Shown piece by piece: positions 1 to 12,499 of a stretch of DNA of 64,000 nucleotides. The position numbers were made by a program, and so were the translations under genes. Positions within the stretch are counted from its first letter, which is position 1; every line of letters begins with the position of its first letter. The DNA is taken from assembly GCA_030077755.1 (NCBI GenBank), contig JAQJZZ010000004.1, forward strand, positions 1,674,001 to 1,738,000, given 5' to 3'. The DNA is from Filosporella fistucella (Eukaryota > Ascomycota > Leotiomycetes > Helotiales). The notes under the pieces are model-generated. The model was given only the letters and a program-made list of their open reading frames with translations, did not search any database and was not told the origin of the DNA.

Positions 1-3000
1 TAGACTCATTTATAGCTGCCACTAATGCATTGTTGACAATAGCATCTGACCAACCATATTCGATATTACTGATACCACCAACCAAGGGGTGATTTGAAAG
101 TCTTGCACTCCAGTAATTGGCTGAAGTCACAAACTCCTTGACAATATCTGGAGTTCCAACTTGGAAAAGATGAACAGCCCCTGTAGGTAATGACAAAGCC
201 CAGACGTGAGGACGTGCTTTGGAATATCCAGGCGATGGAAGGGCGCTGGCAATTGTTTGCCTCAAGAGGAATGATCCCAAACTCTCAGCATTTTCCTGCC
301 AATTACCACCACCAACCACACCAGCAATAGCTTTGCCTTTCGATTTGTTGCGCATGCTCTTAGAAGAGAAAGAGAACAAGCTCATGTAACCTTTCTCGAT
401 CACAGCGAACACCTCATTCCAATTGCGATCCTTGGCTTTCTTATCCAATGCTTCGAGATGATGCTTGTGTTTGACAATTCCTTCTTTCGCCCATGGCGCT
501 CCAGCAAGTTCCAAAGACTCATCCTCAAGGAGTGGCGCAACCCGTGGTTCTTCGCGATCACTACCTGCACTCCCTGGAGATCCGATCGTCTCTTCGCGAA
601 TGATAGCTTGGCTGAGAGCATTGGCAAATCCAATTGATTGCTGGTAGTCACCCTGAGGCCACGTTGAACCAAGTGAATCTACAGACATCGAAGTATGGGT
701 TTTTCCTAGCGAATACTTGCTCCAGGTGCTCGAAGAGACGGAAGGGCTCCACATGGAGGATTGATCGTCGAGACTTGTGCGGCTAGAGCCCATGCCAGAA
801 CCAGGATATAGACGAGGCCTTGATCGGTTCTTGTTGGCCCACTTTCCATTTCCTACCCGTACAGTCTCTGCAGTCCTACCACGAGCATAGCTCTGGGATT
901 CTGATGGTGCTTTGCTCAATACACTAGGAGTGCGTCGTAGCATTCCATTTGCAAATACCGACAAGCTGTTTTGTGATGGTGCTTGGAGCAGAGGCTTATC
1001 GGTCGGAGCTCCAAATAAGGGGAGTCGCTCATTGCGAATGGAATTGTAGAAATCCTTGAGAACAATCTCAACCTGCACCTCCCAAGTACGTAGGGTACCG
1101 TGGAAAGGGGCCTTGACCAACGGGCCGCAATCGTCAATAGGGGTGTCATAATCCAGTGGGGTTGGAGAAATTCCATCTGAATCTGTCCTTGGTGGGGGTT
1201 TGAAAGATGATCTCCAGGATGGTCGCTCTACCTCGATGGATGCTCTCGCTGGTTTCAGTCCATTATCGTCCGACTTAGTGGTGTCAAATGTGGAACTCTT
1301 CCCAGGTAGAATCGATGGGCGAGTTGGCTCAAATGCATCAGGAGCAATTTCAGCAACACTTTTGCGAACAGTAGGCATTGTGTTCTTCACAAATTGACTT
1401 CGGGTCATCTTTTGTTCAATGTCCGCAAGATGAAGATCTGTGTTGAGTAGCAGAAGTGAGTAGCAAATAGTATGAACGACATCTGTAAATGTTAGCTTTG
1501 CAAGTATGTTAAGCTCAAAAAAATCTTACCAATCCCCTTAAAACCATGATCAGGATTGCATTCACACCATCGCTTCGCAAACGCGACCAAGATTCGATCG
1601 ACTTGCTGACTCTCAGCTTTCAATACCAATCGCCCACACATTAGTCGAAGCGCAGCAAGGATATTAAGATTCATGAAATCGTAGAGTTCCATGTAAGCGA
1701 CTAATGTCCTTAAACGAACAGGTCCTTCTTCTCCGAGCCATGCAGCAGCCTTCTCTTTATGGATGAAATCCTCATTTCCATCATAAATCTTCTTCGCCCT
1801 TTCGCGATCCCCTTCGGCTGGAACAGGAGCTTCTGCAGATGGATACTCATCATCCAAGGCTTTGATGGCTTCTGCTGCCGTCATGAGTCGTTGCGATGGT
1901 CGAGCTTCTTCCTCGCCATCAATTTGTACGATAGGTAGACTTGTAGCAGATTTATAAACAGTATCAGTCGAACCGGTCATCCTACTTGCTACATCGGCAG
2001 ACTTTGTTGGCGGAGCCAGGCTGGCTCTCAGATCTTCCTCTGAAGACGAAGGTTCGAGCCAAACCCGAGTATCCTTGTTTTCAAACTGCTTTGGTGATTT
2101 CGTCGGCGTTAGCATAACCCAATCCTCTTCCCTGGCGGTGACCACTGTTCTCTTGATGTTACTGGATCCAGTATTACTACGAGGAGAGTCGATTTTAGGG
2201 GAAGATCTCGCTTGATCGACCTTGGCTGGAGTTGGTGAACGTCTGGCATGCGCTCTTTCGTATTCCGCAACGAGTGCCATATCTCTTGCAACAGATGAAG
2301 TAGCCGTCTGGCGGTTTGCCTTTTTCTCTGGTCCCTTTGATTCACTTGAACTGTGGGCATCTGGATCATTATCACTACTGTCCTGGAGAAAGGTAAGATC
2401 CCTTGCGTCCTTGACATCCAGACCAGAAGATCCGGTATTTGGGCTGGAAAGATATGATTTCGGCGCGGAATTATACGAGGATGGGGCATTATCCGCAGTA
2501 TCGTAATCACTCCTCCCAACAGTCCTTATAGTCGCACTCTTGTCAGGTTCATAGTCTGGAGAAAATCCCCTAATATTCCTCTCATGTTCCTCCGGGCTAT
2601 CATTCATTTGACGATCGATTCCATTTTGGGGAAAGACATCGGTTGGACTTCTCGCGGGGGTACGTAGATATGGATTCATAACCTTCCGTAGACTGCTAAC
2701 TGGACTGGGTATATGATCTCTAACTTCGTTCTCGGGTTTCAAAGCCAATGGTGGTACGATCGGAGGAGGCATGGGCTCTGCCTCCGATACAGACTTCTTC
2801 CTCCGCCGAAAGAAGGAAGATGGCTTCTTGGTAAGGACATGAGAATGCTCCTTTTGGGGAGGTGGTGGTTCTCGAGGCATGTGGGCATGTTGTGGTTTGA
2901 TTTGGTTGCCAATGTGCTGAGGTTTACTGCTCGGGCGATCTGTTGTTTCAGCAGATGTTGTGGAACCGTGCGAAGGGGGAGGATCTGGAGCTGTCGCAGA

Positions 3001-4290
3001 GTTGTTCCTTGACCCAAAAACTCTTCTGAAAAAACCAGGTCTATCCTTAGATGGCGGTGGAATTCCCGGCGAAGGTTGCGCATCTTTCGATTTTCCGTAG
3101 CCGACCAAAGGTGCAGGTGCTGGATCCTTGTTGAATGCTGGCATTGGCGGCAATTCTCGATTTCGGTCTTTAAGGCCATAATCAAATCTGCCACCTGAAG
3201 GTACACTGGCGGAAAGCTTGCCTTTATACCCACTCTTCGAACTTCTCGTACTTCGTTTTCGTTCTAATCTCTGCAGTGGTGGGTCGGCAAGGGGTGGTTC
3301 AGCTTGAGGTTGTGGAATCATAATTGGCGATGCAGGGCGTCTTCGAGGGCCACCTGGCACCGTAGGGGTAGGGGCAGCATCATAATCGTATGGGTTAAAA
3401 GCAGGAGAGTTTGTTTCGGTTTGTCGAACGACTGGATTCGGCGGCGCATTCATTGCTAGACGATCGCTACCATAATCGAAGCTTGAAGATCTGCCAGCAA
3501 GACCATGCGCCCAGCGTTGACTACTTGTAACCTGTGCGTATCCAAGATCGAAGCTGTTAGCACTGCTCCCTTTGCTTCCTTTTCCGCTCCGTGAATGTAA
3601 TCCTCTTGCTGGTATTTGTGGTGTCAGGCCCCTTGCTCCAAAATTCGAATTTACTCCAATGTCGTTGCGCTTCGCAGTAAATTTTCCAGCTTGAAAGTTC
3701 GAGCTGCTATTACTTCTTCGCCCTCGAGATAATTGCCCTCCTGAATAACGACTCGAGTCGTCGGCGTTGTCGTAATCGGAGCTGTACGAGTAATTGTGTC
3801 CAATCCCCCTACCATTCCGAGCAGCGAAATTGGACGTCGGTTGGTATGTTTCCTCATCTGTGAAGGTCGAATACAATTGTTCCTCATCAACAGTCGGTTG
3901 CCTCCCAAAACCATCCGTATCGAAAGAAAATTGGTCGAGGGAGAGCAGCATGTGGTCTACCAGCGAGTCGCGAGTAACTTGTCGAGGCGACAATGAAAGG
4001 TCGTGAGAATCTCGATTGCCAAGTCTGCGGCCTCTTTCTGGATCATTTTCTTTATTCGAAGAGGGATCGATGGGTGTAATATCATCCAGGAATGTTTCCC
4101 TAGGACCAGTTCGTACTTTAAGCGCCCGGTTGGCAGCTATAATATTGGTTCTGCTAGGTCGCGGATTATCCCTTTTGGGCGTCTGCGGTGGTGATACATC
4201 TTTTGCTTTCCCTTTATAGCCAGTATCGACATTCAATGAGACGCCGAGGCGCTTTGTGGGCGACGTTGGCAGGTTCTCGAACGACTGCAT
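1..4290 (-). CDS. Sec7-PH domain Arf guanine-nucleotide exchange factor (partial, C-terminus off window)
   Basis: Two exons are visible: 4290-1530 and 1482-<1, with a 47-nt intron (1529-1483, GTAAGA...ACAG). At least 1,414 codons are present. The start at 4290 (MQSFENLPTSPTKRLG) is preferred over an in-frame ATG at 4314. Residues 1 to about 830 are disordered, rich in Ser, Pro and Arg. A Sec7 domain spans about 833-985 across the splice; it contains KAESQQVDRI, where Glu ~893 sits at the position of the Arf-GEF catalytic glutamate, and LLLLNTDLHLADI followed by MTRSQFVKNTMP after the splice. A PH domain starts near residue 1250 (GIVKHKHHLEALDKKAKDR...WNEVFAVIEKGYMSLF) and reaches the window edge. 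Proteins of this architecture (Syt1-like) activate Arf GTPases on membranes by exchanging GDP for GTP. Family assignment is firm; the exact subfamily is inferred. The gene is truncated by the window only. Confidence 0.93.
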
Positions 4291-5661
4291 CTTGAAGCCT
4301 CGACAGTGACCCAAATTGGCATCAACTCAATTCGAGGTGGATAGGCGTCAACGACCCCATGTAATGCAGCGAATCTGCTTCGGCACAATTGTAGTTTTCG
4401 AGAAGAAGTATATCGACAAAGCTCAAAGCAATCGACAGCTAGATTTCGATTCAGTCTTGCGTAATTGTTCAATGACCCGAAATAGAATCTCGTCGTGCTG
4501 GGAGTTTGGTGCAGAAGGCGTTTGATGCGATCAATTATTGAAACGGCCGAGGCGATTAACTCATTTAATCCCTGGGATGGCGGGCGGGTGGTAACGGTAG
4601 AGACAGTGCAGTGCAGAGTGATATGAAAATCCCCAGCCGGGAAGAGAAAGGCAAAGTAGCTGAAGGAGATCTTGGAGATCCTGATCTTGTTTGCCTGGGG
4701 GGATGTTTGTTCCAGGTTTTGGGAGGTTGAAGGTGCAGCAGGTGCAGATTCTGGTGGTGGAGGTTTTGAGTTTCGACTCGAAAGTTAGGCGGATATGAAA
4801 GAAGGATGGCAAAAGGTTCGAGTTGCACAACAACTTTTTCGTGGTGCAGCGCAATTCCGGAAGATACAAAACACCGTCTAACCGCGAGACATGCGATGCA
4901 GGCAGTTTAGATTTCTCGTAAGGTACTTTACAAAATGCACCTGTGCAGCAGCACGATGCAGCGCGGCAGTAGAGTAAAGTATTTTGAGATTGTTTGATTA
5001 ATTACAGTGGAGGAAGCGAGGGGGAGGCAAGGTGTGAGAGCTCTGTGGTTTGTCTGTCTTTCTAGCAAGGGGATCCACGATGTCGCCCTCTTGGCTGCTC
5101 ACGGGTAGCTCGTGGCTACTGGTGGGAGTGGTTCTTGGTGGGGAGGTCGTGTCAAGAAAAGGTCTGTGTCGTGCTTTGCTTATGATTATTATATCTCCGA
5201 GAAGATGGGAATTTTAGGTGGAGCTGTGTTCATCGTCAGGAACGAAATAATGGTGGATGACCAAGTGCCTCGTTGGAGATTCTTTGTGGGACAGTGACAG
5301 CGTTTGAGGGACATATGACGAAGTTTATTATTATATGATTGCTCATATATGCGGGCAAAGTTCAGACAAGGCCAATTACACGGTATCACCGAAGCAAACG
5401 TTATGGTGTTGTGTTGTGGAACGTGTTCAGTCAACAGTAGAGGTAAAGGGAAATGGAACAGTCAAGTGTCAAGTGGCAAAATGTCAAAGCACGAGCATGC
5501 TCGTGCACAATGGAAGCAGCCACGGAGGGTTGCGGATGCACTCAGTAGGAAGAGGGGAGAAGCCTTTTGGTTTCAGAGGGAGGGGGATTAAGTTGATACG
5601 ACGCTATCAAAACACTGGGATTATGCCGGAGCCCGTTACGTGCAGTAACATGTGAGTTTGC

Positions 5662-5690
5662 GAGTGAGTGAGTGAGTGAGTGAGTGAGTG
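5662..5690. repeat. (GAGT)n microsatellite, seven units
   Basis: Perfect GAGT tetranucleotide tract of 29 nt in non-coding DNA, followed by imperfect GTGAG copies up to about 5705. Confidence 0.95.
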
Positions 5691-6230
5691 ATCAAGTGAG
5701 TGAGAAGTCTGGACTTGAAGGATCTCATTTCAACTGCAAAGGAGCGGTGTGGTGTGAGGGCGCCTTGAGAATCTTGAGAGGTAAAGATGCAAGTCCGAGC
5801 ACTTGATGATTTCGAGTGGTTGATGGATCTTCTCAAAGTGACGGCCGAGTATCCGCAGATCCGTAAGAGAAGTAAGGTACGGAGAGGTACGAGCAGAGAA
5901 CATTGGAATGGTAGGCATTGGCAGGTACAGAAACCTTCAAGATGCGAGATTGAAAAAGAAAAAGAGGAAGGAAAAAAAGAAAAAGGGGCCAATATTCGAT
6001 TTACTACGTTCGTTCACATTGTCTCTCATCAATGATCAATCTACAAACAAACTGGTGCAGGTACAGGCACATTTTGATGCATGCCCCTTTCCCCGTGCAT
6101 CATGGCTGCAAGTTGTCTTGCATAAAAGTTATCCGTTCCTGTTCCTTTTCCTTTTTCCCCTGCTCGTGTGAAGCAGCTGCACCTGCATTCAACATTCGAC
6201 CCCACCACTTTCTCTCCGAGTCTTCATCAA

Positions 6231-6254
6231 GAACAGGAACAGGAACAGGAACAG
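6231..6254. repeat. (GGAACA)n hexanucleotide tract
   Basis: Four consecutive hexamer units reading GAACAG on the plus strand, in non-coding DNA. Probably length-variable between strains (inference). Confidence 0.9.
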
Positions 6255-9199
6255 CGCAGCCAAGCAGTTCTCCTCTTCTTGCCTCGAATGCAGTATCCAA
6301 TCAAAGCAGCTATTCACACTTACGAGCCACACCCTCTTACACTCCCTGTAGTCACTTAATACCTTCCTACCAAATCAGGCGACAGACCCACCATAGCTTC
6401 CCTTCTGGTGCTGACGCTCATTTAATGTGTGGCTGAACCACTCCAAATCGGGTCCGTCAGTCGATCATTGGCATCATGATCGGATATCTGGACCGAAACA
6501 GAAAACGTCCAGAAAAAATAGTCTGTCAGAAATCTGACTCCATCGAACGGTTCGTCTGTGGATAAGCACCGAGATGAGATCGATTGTGCGATAGTGGGAA
6601 CTCCTTTTGAAGCTATTGATTTTTGATATCATATAGCTTATTATAGCATGATTTCAACAAGTCACAAGACTTCATCTCCGACAGCTACCTCGAGAAATCA
6701 GGGAATTGTTCTCTGAGGTTTATCGCAAAGTGCTCTGCCTTAGGTATTTATGATTCTTTACGAAATCTCATGTCAGCAATAAACGTTTCAGTTCCGATAC
6801 CGTTTGATCTGATCTGATTCATCTGAAGCTATCGCCTCGGCATTCATGCTCAAGATCCATTATGCCATGATAAACGGTTGTGGATCCCATTAATATAACA
6901 ACTGCCCGATATCGTACATCTCTAAATCCCGATTGAGATCAATGGAAAACCCGACTCCCCTGTCCTGGATCGATCTGAAGGAACATTCGCATCGCATTGT
7001 GGAACAAAAAGAAAACTTCTTTTTTTTCCTTTCAAGCGAGAACGTTGCAGATGTCATGTTGGATATTGTCTAGGTTATCCCAGCTTGTCAGTTGAGGTTG
7101 TCATTATGGACATGTTCTAATGCTGGTAAAACCCTTGCATGGTAAGGTGGTATTTTCGCAAAATGTGCTGCTTTGGATGACCACCCCCACTCTTTGGCCA
7201 ATTGAGTTTTGTTTTTGTCTTAGATTTTGACATCCCCCAGATTCATCGGGGAGGAAAGTTAATATGATTCAGATCCTTCATAGCAGAGTTGCGACAGGTG
7301 CGAGAGGTTTATGACTTGGTCACAAGATCTGCGGTTTTGAAAGAAATGATGGTGTTGTTGTCGAGGTACCAATCGCAAGTGCTAGTATTACCTATTGGTG
7401 AATCTAGAGACGAATCCACATCATTCTGATTGAATGCGCAAAAATCTCGGATAAATGAGTTATTGTATTTAATGAAACCTGCCAGTATCACAGATTGGTA
7501 TTAGGCTTGTTGTGTTCCATTTTCAAGTGCTAGCAGATGAGGGCTCGAGACATCGCGGGGTCATCATTCTCTTCCTTTCCGAGCACCAGCGATGCATTCA
7601 AGAGTTGGGCGTGTCATATTAAGCTTATGATTGAACGCTTTTCTCATGCACAACACTCATGCTAGTGATTAAGTCCTTGGAAGAGAATTAATTAGAAATG
7701 TTTCCTTCTCGCTCCTCAATTATCTGTTCTTGAGACTCCATTGTTCCAGTACTGTAGCTATTTTCGCGTTTTTAATTACAAGTCAAAAATCCAAGGCTAG
7801 ATGACATGCAGATGAGAAACCCAAAGCAAGTGTATTGTAAATGCAATAGCCATGTGGAATGCTTTAATGGTGCATCTCTGCTATCTTTATTGCTTCCACC
7901 ACTATAGCATTGCAGGCATTAGCGCAATGAAATTACTGCACTTGGAGCGCTTTACAATGGCAGATTCAGCCTATGTCCCAATTGTGTTACGGCTGCAACG
8001 GCAATCCTAGTCCTTCATAACAAACTCTGTTCACGTTTTGGAACAGTCTTCATAGAGGCTATGGGTCTCTCACTTCACAATTGCCGGGATACAACTTAGT
8101 TTGAAGAAGTCAAATCAAAGTCACCGAACTTAAAAGTACCCAAGCCATTCTAGAGAGAATCTCACAGAATATAAAATTGTAAACCAGTTGTTTCTTCTCC
8201 CATTTTCCTTAAGTACCTATCATACCTTCCTTGTCTCTTATACCAGGTTCACTGTTCTTCTGGAGTATATTCCTGTCTTCAATTTAGAGGATGAATCTCG
8301 CTTTTTTATCGGCTAGCACACTTACTTCTGGCTTTTCCTCGTGCTTATCCTCACCGTAGCGCCTTCCACTCTGACATGCAAGCCGCATCTAAGACCGTTT
8401 CCCTACCAGACCGCTTGAGCATCTCATGGATCATGTCTCCCGTCATCTGAATCGATACCTCGCCGCCTCGTAGGCATCCCCGCATCGAACCAGCATCTAT
8501 ATCCCCGCATAAACGCCCAAAATGTCTTAGTCCCGTTCATGAAGTCCCACGAATTTGTATTTTGAAAAAGTGTGCTTGTACCTGATCTCTCCTACCCTTT
8601 TCACTTCCATCTTCATCTCCAAACTCTTCTCTCATCACAAATTCGATCCTCCAATCTCTCATGATGTCGAAGTGATGCGGAACGGCAGTGGGCTCACAAG
8701 TATGGTACAGTGCACTAGATGTTCGTGTCTGCACTGGATGTTCGTGTTTGTACAAAGGTTCGTGATCTCTCTGTCCTAGACTTGGCTGTGTTTCCTTCTC
8801 CCTCATTCAGCATGTGCTTGGCCCTCGAATGATGCTCTACATACGCACATAAAGGTCTCTGGCAGATCATCCTTCCTTCCCAAGCGCTTTCAAACTGTAC
8901 CTAACACTTCCTCCCAGACCCTTTTCCTCTCTCCTCCCTCTCTACCCCAATGCCATGTGCTTCTGCGGCCCAGTTCACAAGGGCAAAGCAGCCCGCAAGG
9001 ATTTTTTATTACTGTCAAGACAATAATCCCAGCTCTGAATCTAGTTTGGTCTGGCCTGGCCCTAGATTCGAGAATGAATCTGCTGTTGGGCAACTACAAT
9101 GTGTGTTCTAGTGATATCTGTGAATTCGATGACACGAAAATTTTCACGTCTTGAATTAGATATCTATTCTTCGGACTTGCATACTAATCAACATCACAG

Positions 9200-9574
9200 A
9201 TTGATTTCAACGTTGTCGCCGAGCTTGTGGGCCACGAGTACGCCAAAAATGCAAAATCTGCATGCAAGAATTGGCTTTTGGGTGATTCTTTGGAGGAAGG
9301 CAGGTTGACTGGAGTTGACGCTCTGTTTTTGTCTTGTCTCGTCTTGACTTTCTTTCTTTCTCTTTGGTGGAGGTGATTGGATGCAAGTAAGTTCTCCCTT
9401 TCATTAGTTTGGATTTGATAGATCATCACTCTAACAACTTATGTCGTCTTTCAGGAGGAAGACAATTCAGCTGATTTTGCCAGCTTTGTTGACGATTCGA
9501 ACACTGACTCTCGCAATAGAGACGAGGTGCATCCAATTAGGGGTGCGCCCACCAGAGCCTACAAGAAGCTCTAG
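9200..9574 (+). CDS. Candidate small gene, 3' part only (Myb-like/short acidic protein)
   Basis: Two segments read like real coding exons. The first starts after a CACAG acceptor at 9199 and encodes IDFNVVAELVGHEYAKNAKS followed by ACKNW, resembling the short helical repeat of small fungal Myb-like/histone-like proteins. The last segment, 9455-9574, follows a clear GTAAGT...TTTCAG intron (9387-9454). It encodes 39 residues beginning EEDNSADFASF and ending GAPTRAYKKL before a TAG. I could not resolve how the two join: reading on from the first exon meets a TGA near 9372, so a donor near 9290-9298 or a tiny middle exon must exist. I also did not find the 5' exon(s) and start codon. It may be a working gene with small exons or a remnant. 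Confidence 0.4.
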
Positions 9575-9897
9575 GTATTTCCAACGATGAGGAGGAAGGC
9601 GATGGCCCAGCTGGTGGGATTGTTGCATGTTTGTACAATTAGTTTCGTAAACGTGGAGATAAGTACTTGGAAGGAGAGGGAAGCCTTCTTGAAGAACAAC
9701 AATGTACAAATATTTATGCAATAGTTTTCTTGAATTGAATACCGTACATCACAGTTCTAACTTCTATAATCTCGTTCTCCTGTGGCCTATTGGACATGAG
9801 ACCGAATTAAAGTTTAGTATTCCTTCCAATCTAAATGTCTAACAAAGATCAAAAACTCCCTTGCCATCAACCAAGCAATCAATCAAACAATCAACAC
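9575..9897. other. Convergent intergenic spacer
   Basis: Non-coding spacer between the 3' end of the candidate gene (+) and the stop codon of the small ankyrin gene (-). Nothing else was recognised. Confidence 0.6.
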
Positions 9898-10657
9898 TCA
9901 GCTCTCAACACCATTCCCATTGGCCATCCCACCCATCTTCGCCCTCCCCACCGCCTGCTCGAACTTGCCCTTCCACTTCTCTTCCTGCTTGAATAACTCC
10001 ACAGCTCTCATGGCACTTGGCTCTCCATATTCTGGGTCCGCTCCTCCTTCTAATAGTGCCTAGATATCATCAACATATTTCTCCAAAAGTCTACAATCTT
10101 TAAATAAAGCAAGGTGGGAGAGAAACTCGGGAACAAAAGGTCAATAGAGAGAGTAGAAGGTAGGGGGGGAAAGGGGAAATACCTCAACAACTTCACTTTC
10201 ACCTTTAAATACTGCTCCAGCGAGAGGAGACTGAGATCTATCATTCAACCGATTTGGATCCGCTCCATATTGGAGAAGCAGTTTGACGAGTTCTGCATGG
10301 CCATGGTAGGAAGCTAGCATAAGCTATAGATTTGATGTCAGCATTCTCATATCATATAGGTAATTTACATATCAAGGTTTGATATCTCAAACCAAAATCT
10401 GCCCTCCCAAAAAAAAGAGGTAACATAAAAAAAGAAGCGATATAAATAACTCCAAGGGAGAACATAGTTTCATACAGAAACAAGACACTCACAAGACTAT
10501 CCCCCTTTTCATTCGTCATATTAGCAGGTAATCCCGCCGGCAGCGCCTGGTGAAAAATATCCATCTGTCCCGTCCTCGCTGCATCATACATCCTCCCTGC
10601 AAGCGCAATAGCTTCAGGTGGGAGATCTGGTTTCGGATTGGAATCTGTGGTTGCCAT
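9898..10657 (-). CDS. Small ankyrin-repeat protein
   Basis: Three exons: 10657-10493, 10323-10183 and 10059-9898, giving 155 residues. Every junction keeps phase 0 (donors GTGAGT and GTATTT; acceptors TATAG and TCTAG). The start at 10657 (MATTDSNPKP) is the first true ATG. Residues 20-55 hold a degenerate first repeat (MYDAARTGQMDIFHQAL). Exon 2 encodes a canonical ankyrin repeat (LMLASYHGHAELVKLLLQYG, then ADPNRLND) and the next begins SPLAGAVFKGESEVVEALLE. The tail is Lys/Gly rich. Small soluble fungal proteins of this kind are protein-protein adaptors; no specific partner can be inferred. Its start faces the hydratase gene, so the 325 bp between them probably serve both. Confidence 0.88.
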
Positions 10658-10982
10658 TTTGCACACTTCTTAACAGCTTAAAGTTTTGCAAGAGGAATGG
10701 CTTGTAAAAACAATCTAAATTCAAGATAATTTGAGAATGTATATAGTAATAAATCACAAAGTAGTGGCAATCCTGTATGCATACCACTTAGAAATCGACC
10801 ATGGTCCGTGCCACGCTTTCCTTGATGACATCGCCATGCCTTTCTCCCTCCCACTCTCTCCCCACATTGCACCAAACCAGCCCAAGCTAAAGACCTCGGC
10901 CAGCTTCGGCTCCTACCTGTTCTCAATCGCACCTCAAATTCCAGCAGTAAACAACACGAACAATATCTTCACATAACCCAAA
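10658..10982. promoter_or_regulatory. Shared divergent promoter region
   Basis: This 325-bp spacer separates the start codons of the ankyrin gene (-) and the hydratase gene (+). It contains no open frame with family features. Shared regulation is inferred from geometry only. Confidence 0.55.
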
Positions 10983-12135
10983 ATGCGTTCATTACCCCGC
11001 TGTGTTTTTACGCCTTCCACTCTCCCAAGGATAGTGAGGAGAGCGTATTCGAGTCAATTGCCTGTGGTAAAAGTGAGGGATGTGCAGGCGCCGAATAGTG
11101 GTAGGATAAGGATATTGAGCTTGGTGAGTTTGGGGGTTAATTTTATTCCTCTGCAATCATTTATTTCCCTGCATTCATTTACATTCCTTTTCTTTTTCAC
11201 AAGCATAAGTCTACCATTCAATTGACTAATTAACTCCCCTCAGGCCCGCCCCTCGGCACGCAATGCTATTTCCCGCCAGCTGCTCCACGAATTACGGTCG
11301 AATATCGATGCTATAGCCGCTGAATACGATAGTAATGGCGATGAGATACCACCGCAGAAGATCTTTGGTGGTGCGGCGGGCGTGGATCAGAGGGGACCTA
11401 CGAGAGCGGTGGTGATTGCCAGTGAGGTTGATAGCTGTTTCTGCGCGGGCGCGGATTTGAAGGAGAGAGCGGGGTTTAGTGCTGAGGAGTAGGTGTCCCC
11501 ATTCTGAGTTCCAGCTATGTTTATGGTGGTAATATTGGGACTAATGATACGATTACAGAACCGCAGCTTTCCTCGCAAATCTCAGAAATACATTTACTGC
11601 CCTCTCCAATCTTCCTATTCCGACTATAAGCGCCATTTCCTCCCTCGCTCTGGGAGGCGGCCTTGAGCTTGCGCTCTGTACACATATGCGTGTCTTGGCT
11701 TCTACAGCACAGGTTGGACTTCCAGAGACGAGATTGGGTATACTTCCCGGCGCAGGAGGAACATATCGTCTACCCGGTCTGATCGGATTAAGTCGAGCAA
11801 GAGATCTCGTCCTGACAGGCAGGAGAGTCAGTGCTGCTGAAGCATACTTTCTAGGTATTGCAGACAGGTTGGTAGAAGTAGTAGAAGAGGAAGGAGAAGG
11901 GAAAGATGCATTGATGAAGAGAGCTGGTGAGGATGTGTTGAATGTTGCTGTTGGGTTGGCGGCAGAAATATGTCAGGGTGGCCCTGTGGCTGTTAGGAGC
12001 GCGTTACAGGCGGTTAATTATGCGGGGGAAGAGGTGGAGAATAAGATGTATGAGAGGGTTGTTAGGACGGAGGATAGGGATGAGGCCTTGAAGGCGTTTA
12101 GGGAGAAGAGGAGACCTGTGTTCACGGGGAGGTAA
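10983..12135 (+). CDS. Mitochondrial methylglutaconyl-CoA hydratase-like enoyl-CoA hydratase
   Basis: Three exons: 10983-11123, 11244-11488 and 11559-12135, giving 320 residues with phase-consistent junctions. The N-terminus is Arg/Ser rich without acids (MRSLPRCVFTPSTLPRIVRR, then AYSSQ), a typical mitochondrial presequence. The crotonase fold follows: CAGADLKERAGFSAEE, then ALGGGLELAL (159-168) and LPETRLGILPGAGGTYRLP (183-201). Glu165 and Glu185 lie 20 residues apart, the spacing of the two catalytic glutamates in enoyl-CoA hydratases. ADLKERA, IPTISAI and the C-terminal EDRDEALKAFREKRRPVFTG resemble the AUH subgroup, which hydrates 3-methylglutaconyl-CoA in leucine breakdown. The exact substrate is inferred; a general enoyl-CoA hydratase is the alternative. 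Confidence 0.92.
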
Positions 12136-12499
12136 GAGTAGAGAATGATTTACTCGGCAAGATGGCCAATGCAGAGGTTTGAACTGGGTAAATATTGTGA
12201 TGTAAGTGACACAAATCTAGGGGGTTTCCTGCGATTAAGTGATCAGTTTGGCTAAAGTTTTCCCATTTCCCAAAAGTCTAGGGAGGCAAGTAAGTGGGAA
12301 GGTATGCAGGTCGAAGTACGCCTCCGTACTTTCCCAATCCGTCCATGATAAACGCGTTCTCCCAAACATTGGAGTCTAGATCTCATCCCCGTTCTCATTC
12401 TCATTCTCACAATCTTGAGAACAAAAACTTCCACACCTTCCCATTCCCCTACCTCTGCAAATTTCTTTCGTCTGAAAGTAACCAACACACAATTGGAAG
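12136..12499. promoter_or_regulatory. Spacer and promoter of the esterase gene
   Basis: Spacer of 364 bp between two co-oriented genes. The last 130 bp are CT-rich (CTCATTCTCATTCTCAC near 12395), as in many fungal core promoters. No open frame of interest. Confidence 0.5.

Larger units (their letters stand above)
4291..9199. other. Gene-poor interval upstream of the Sec7 gene
   Basis: No convincing protein gene was found on either strand; open frames are short and lack family features. It begins with the leader and promoter of the Sec7 gene (minus strand) and contains two microsatellites (5662-5690 and 6231-6254). From about 8.2 to 8.9 kb it becomes pyrimidine-rich on the plus strand, a composition typical of fungal transcription start regions, which fits the coding-like exons that follow at 9200. 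Confidence 0.5.

Noticed and set aside
2109..3233. Open frames on both strands inside the Sec7 gene
   Set aside because: They overlap the disordered coding region and have compositions expected of shadow frames; the main frame has the Sec7 and PH motifs.
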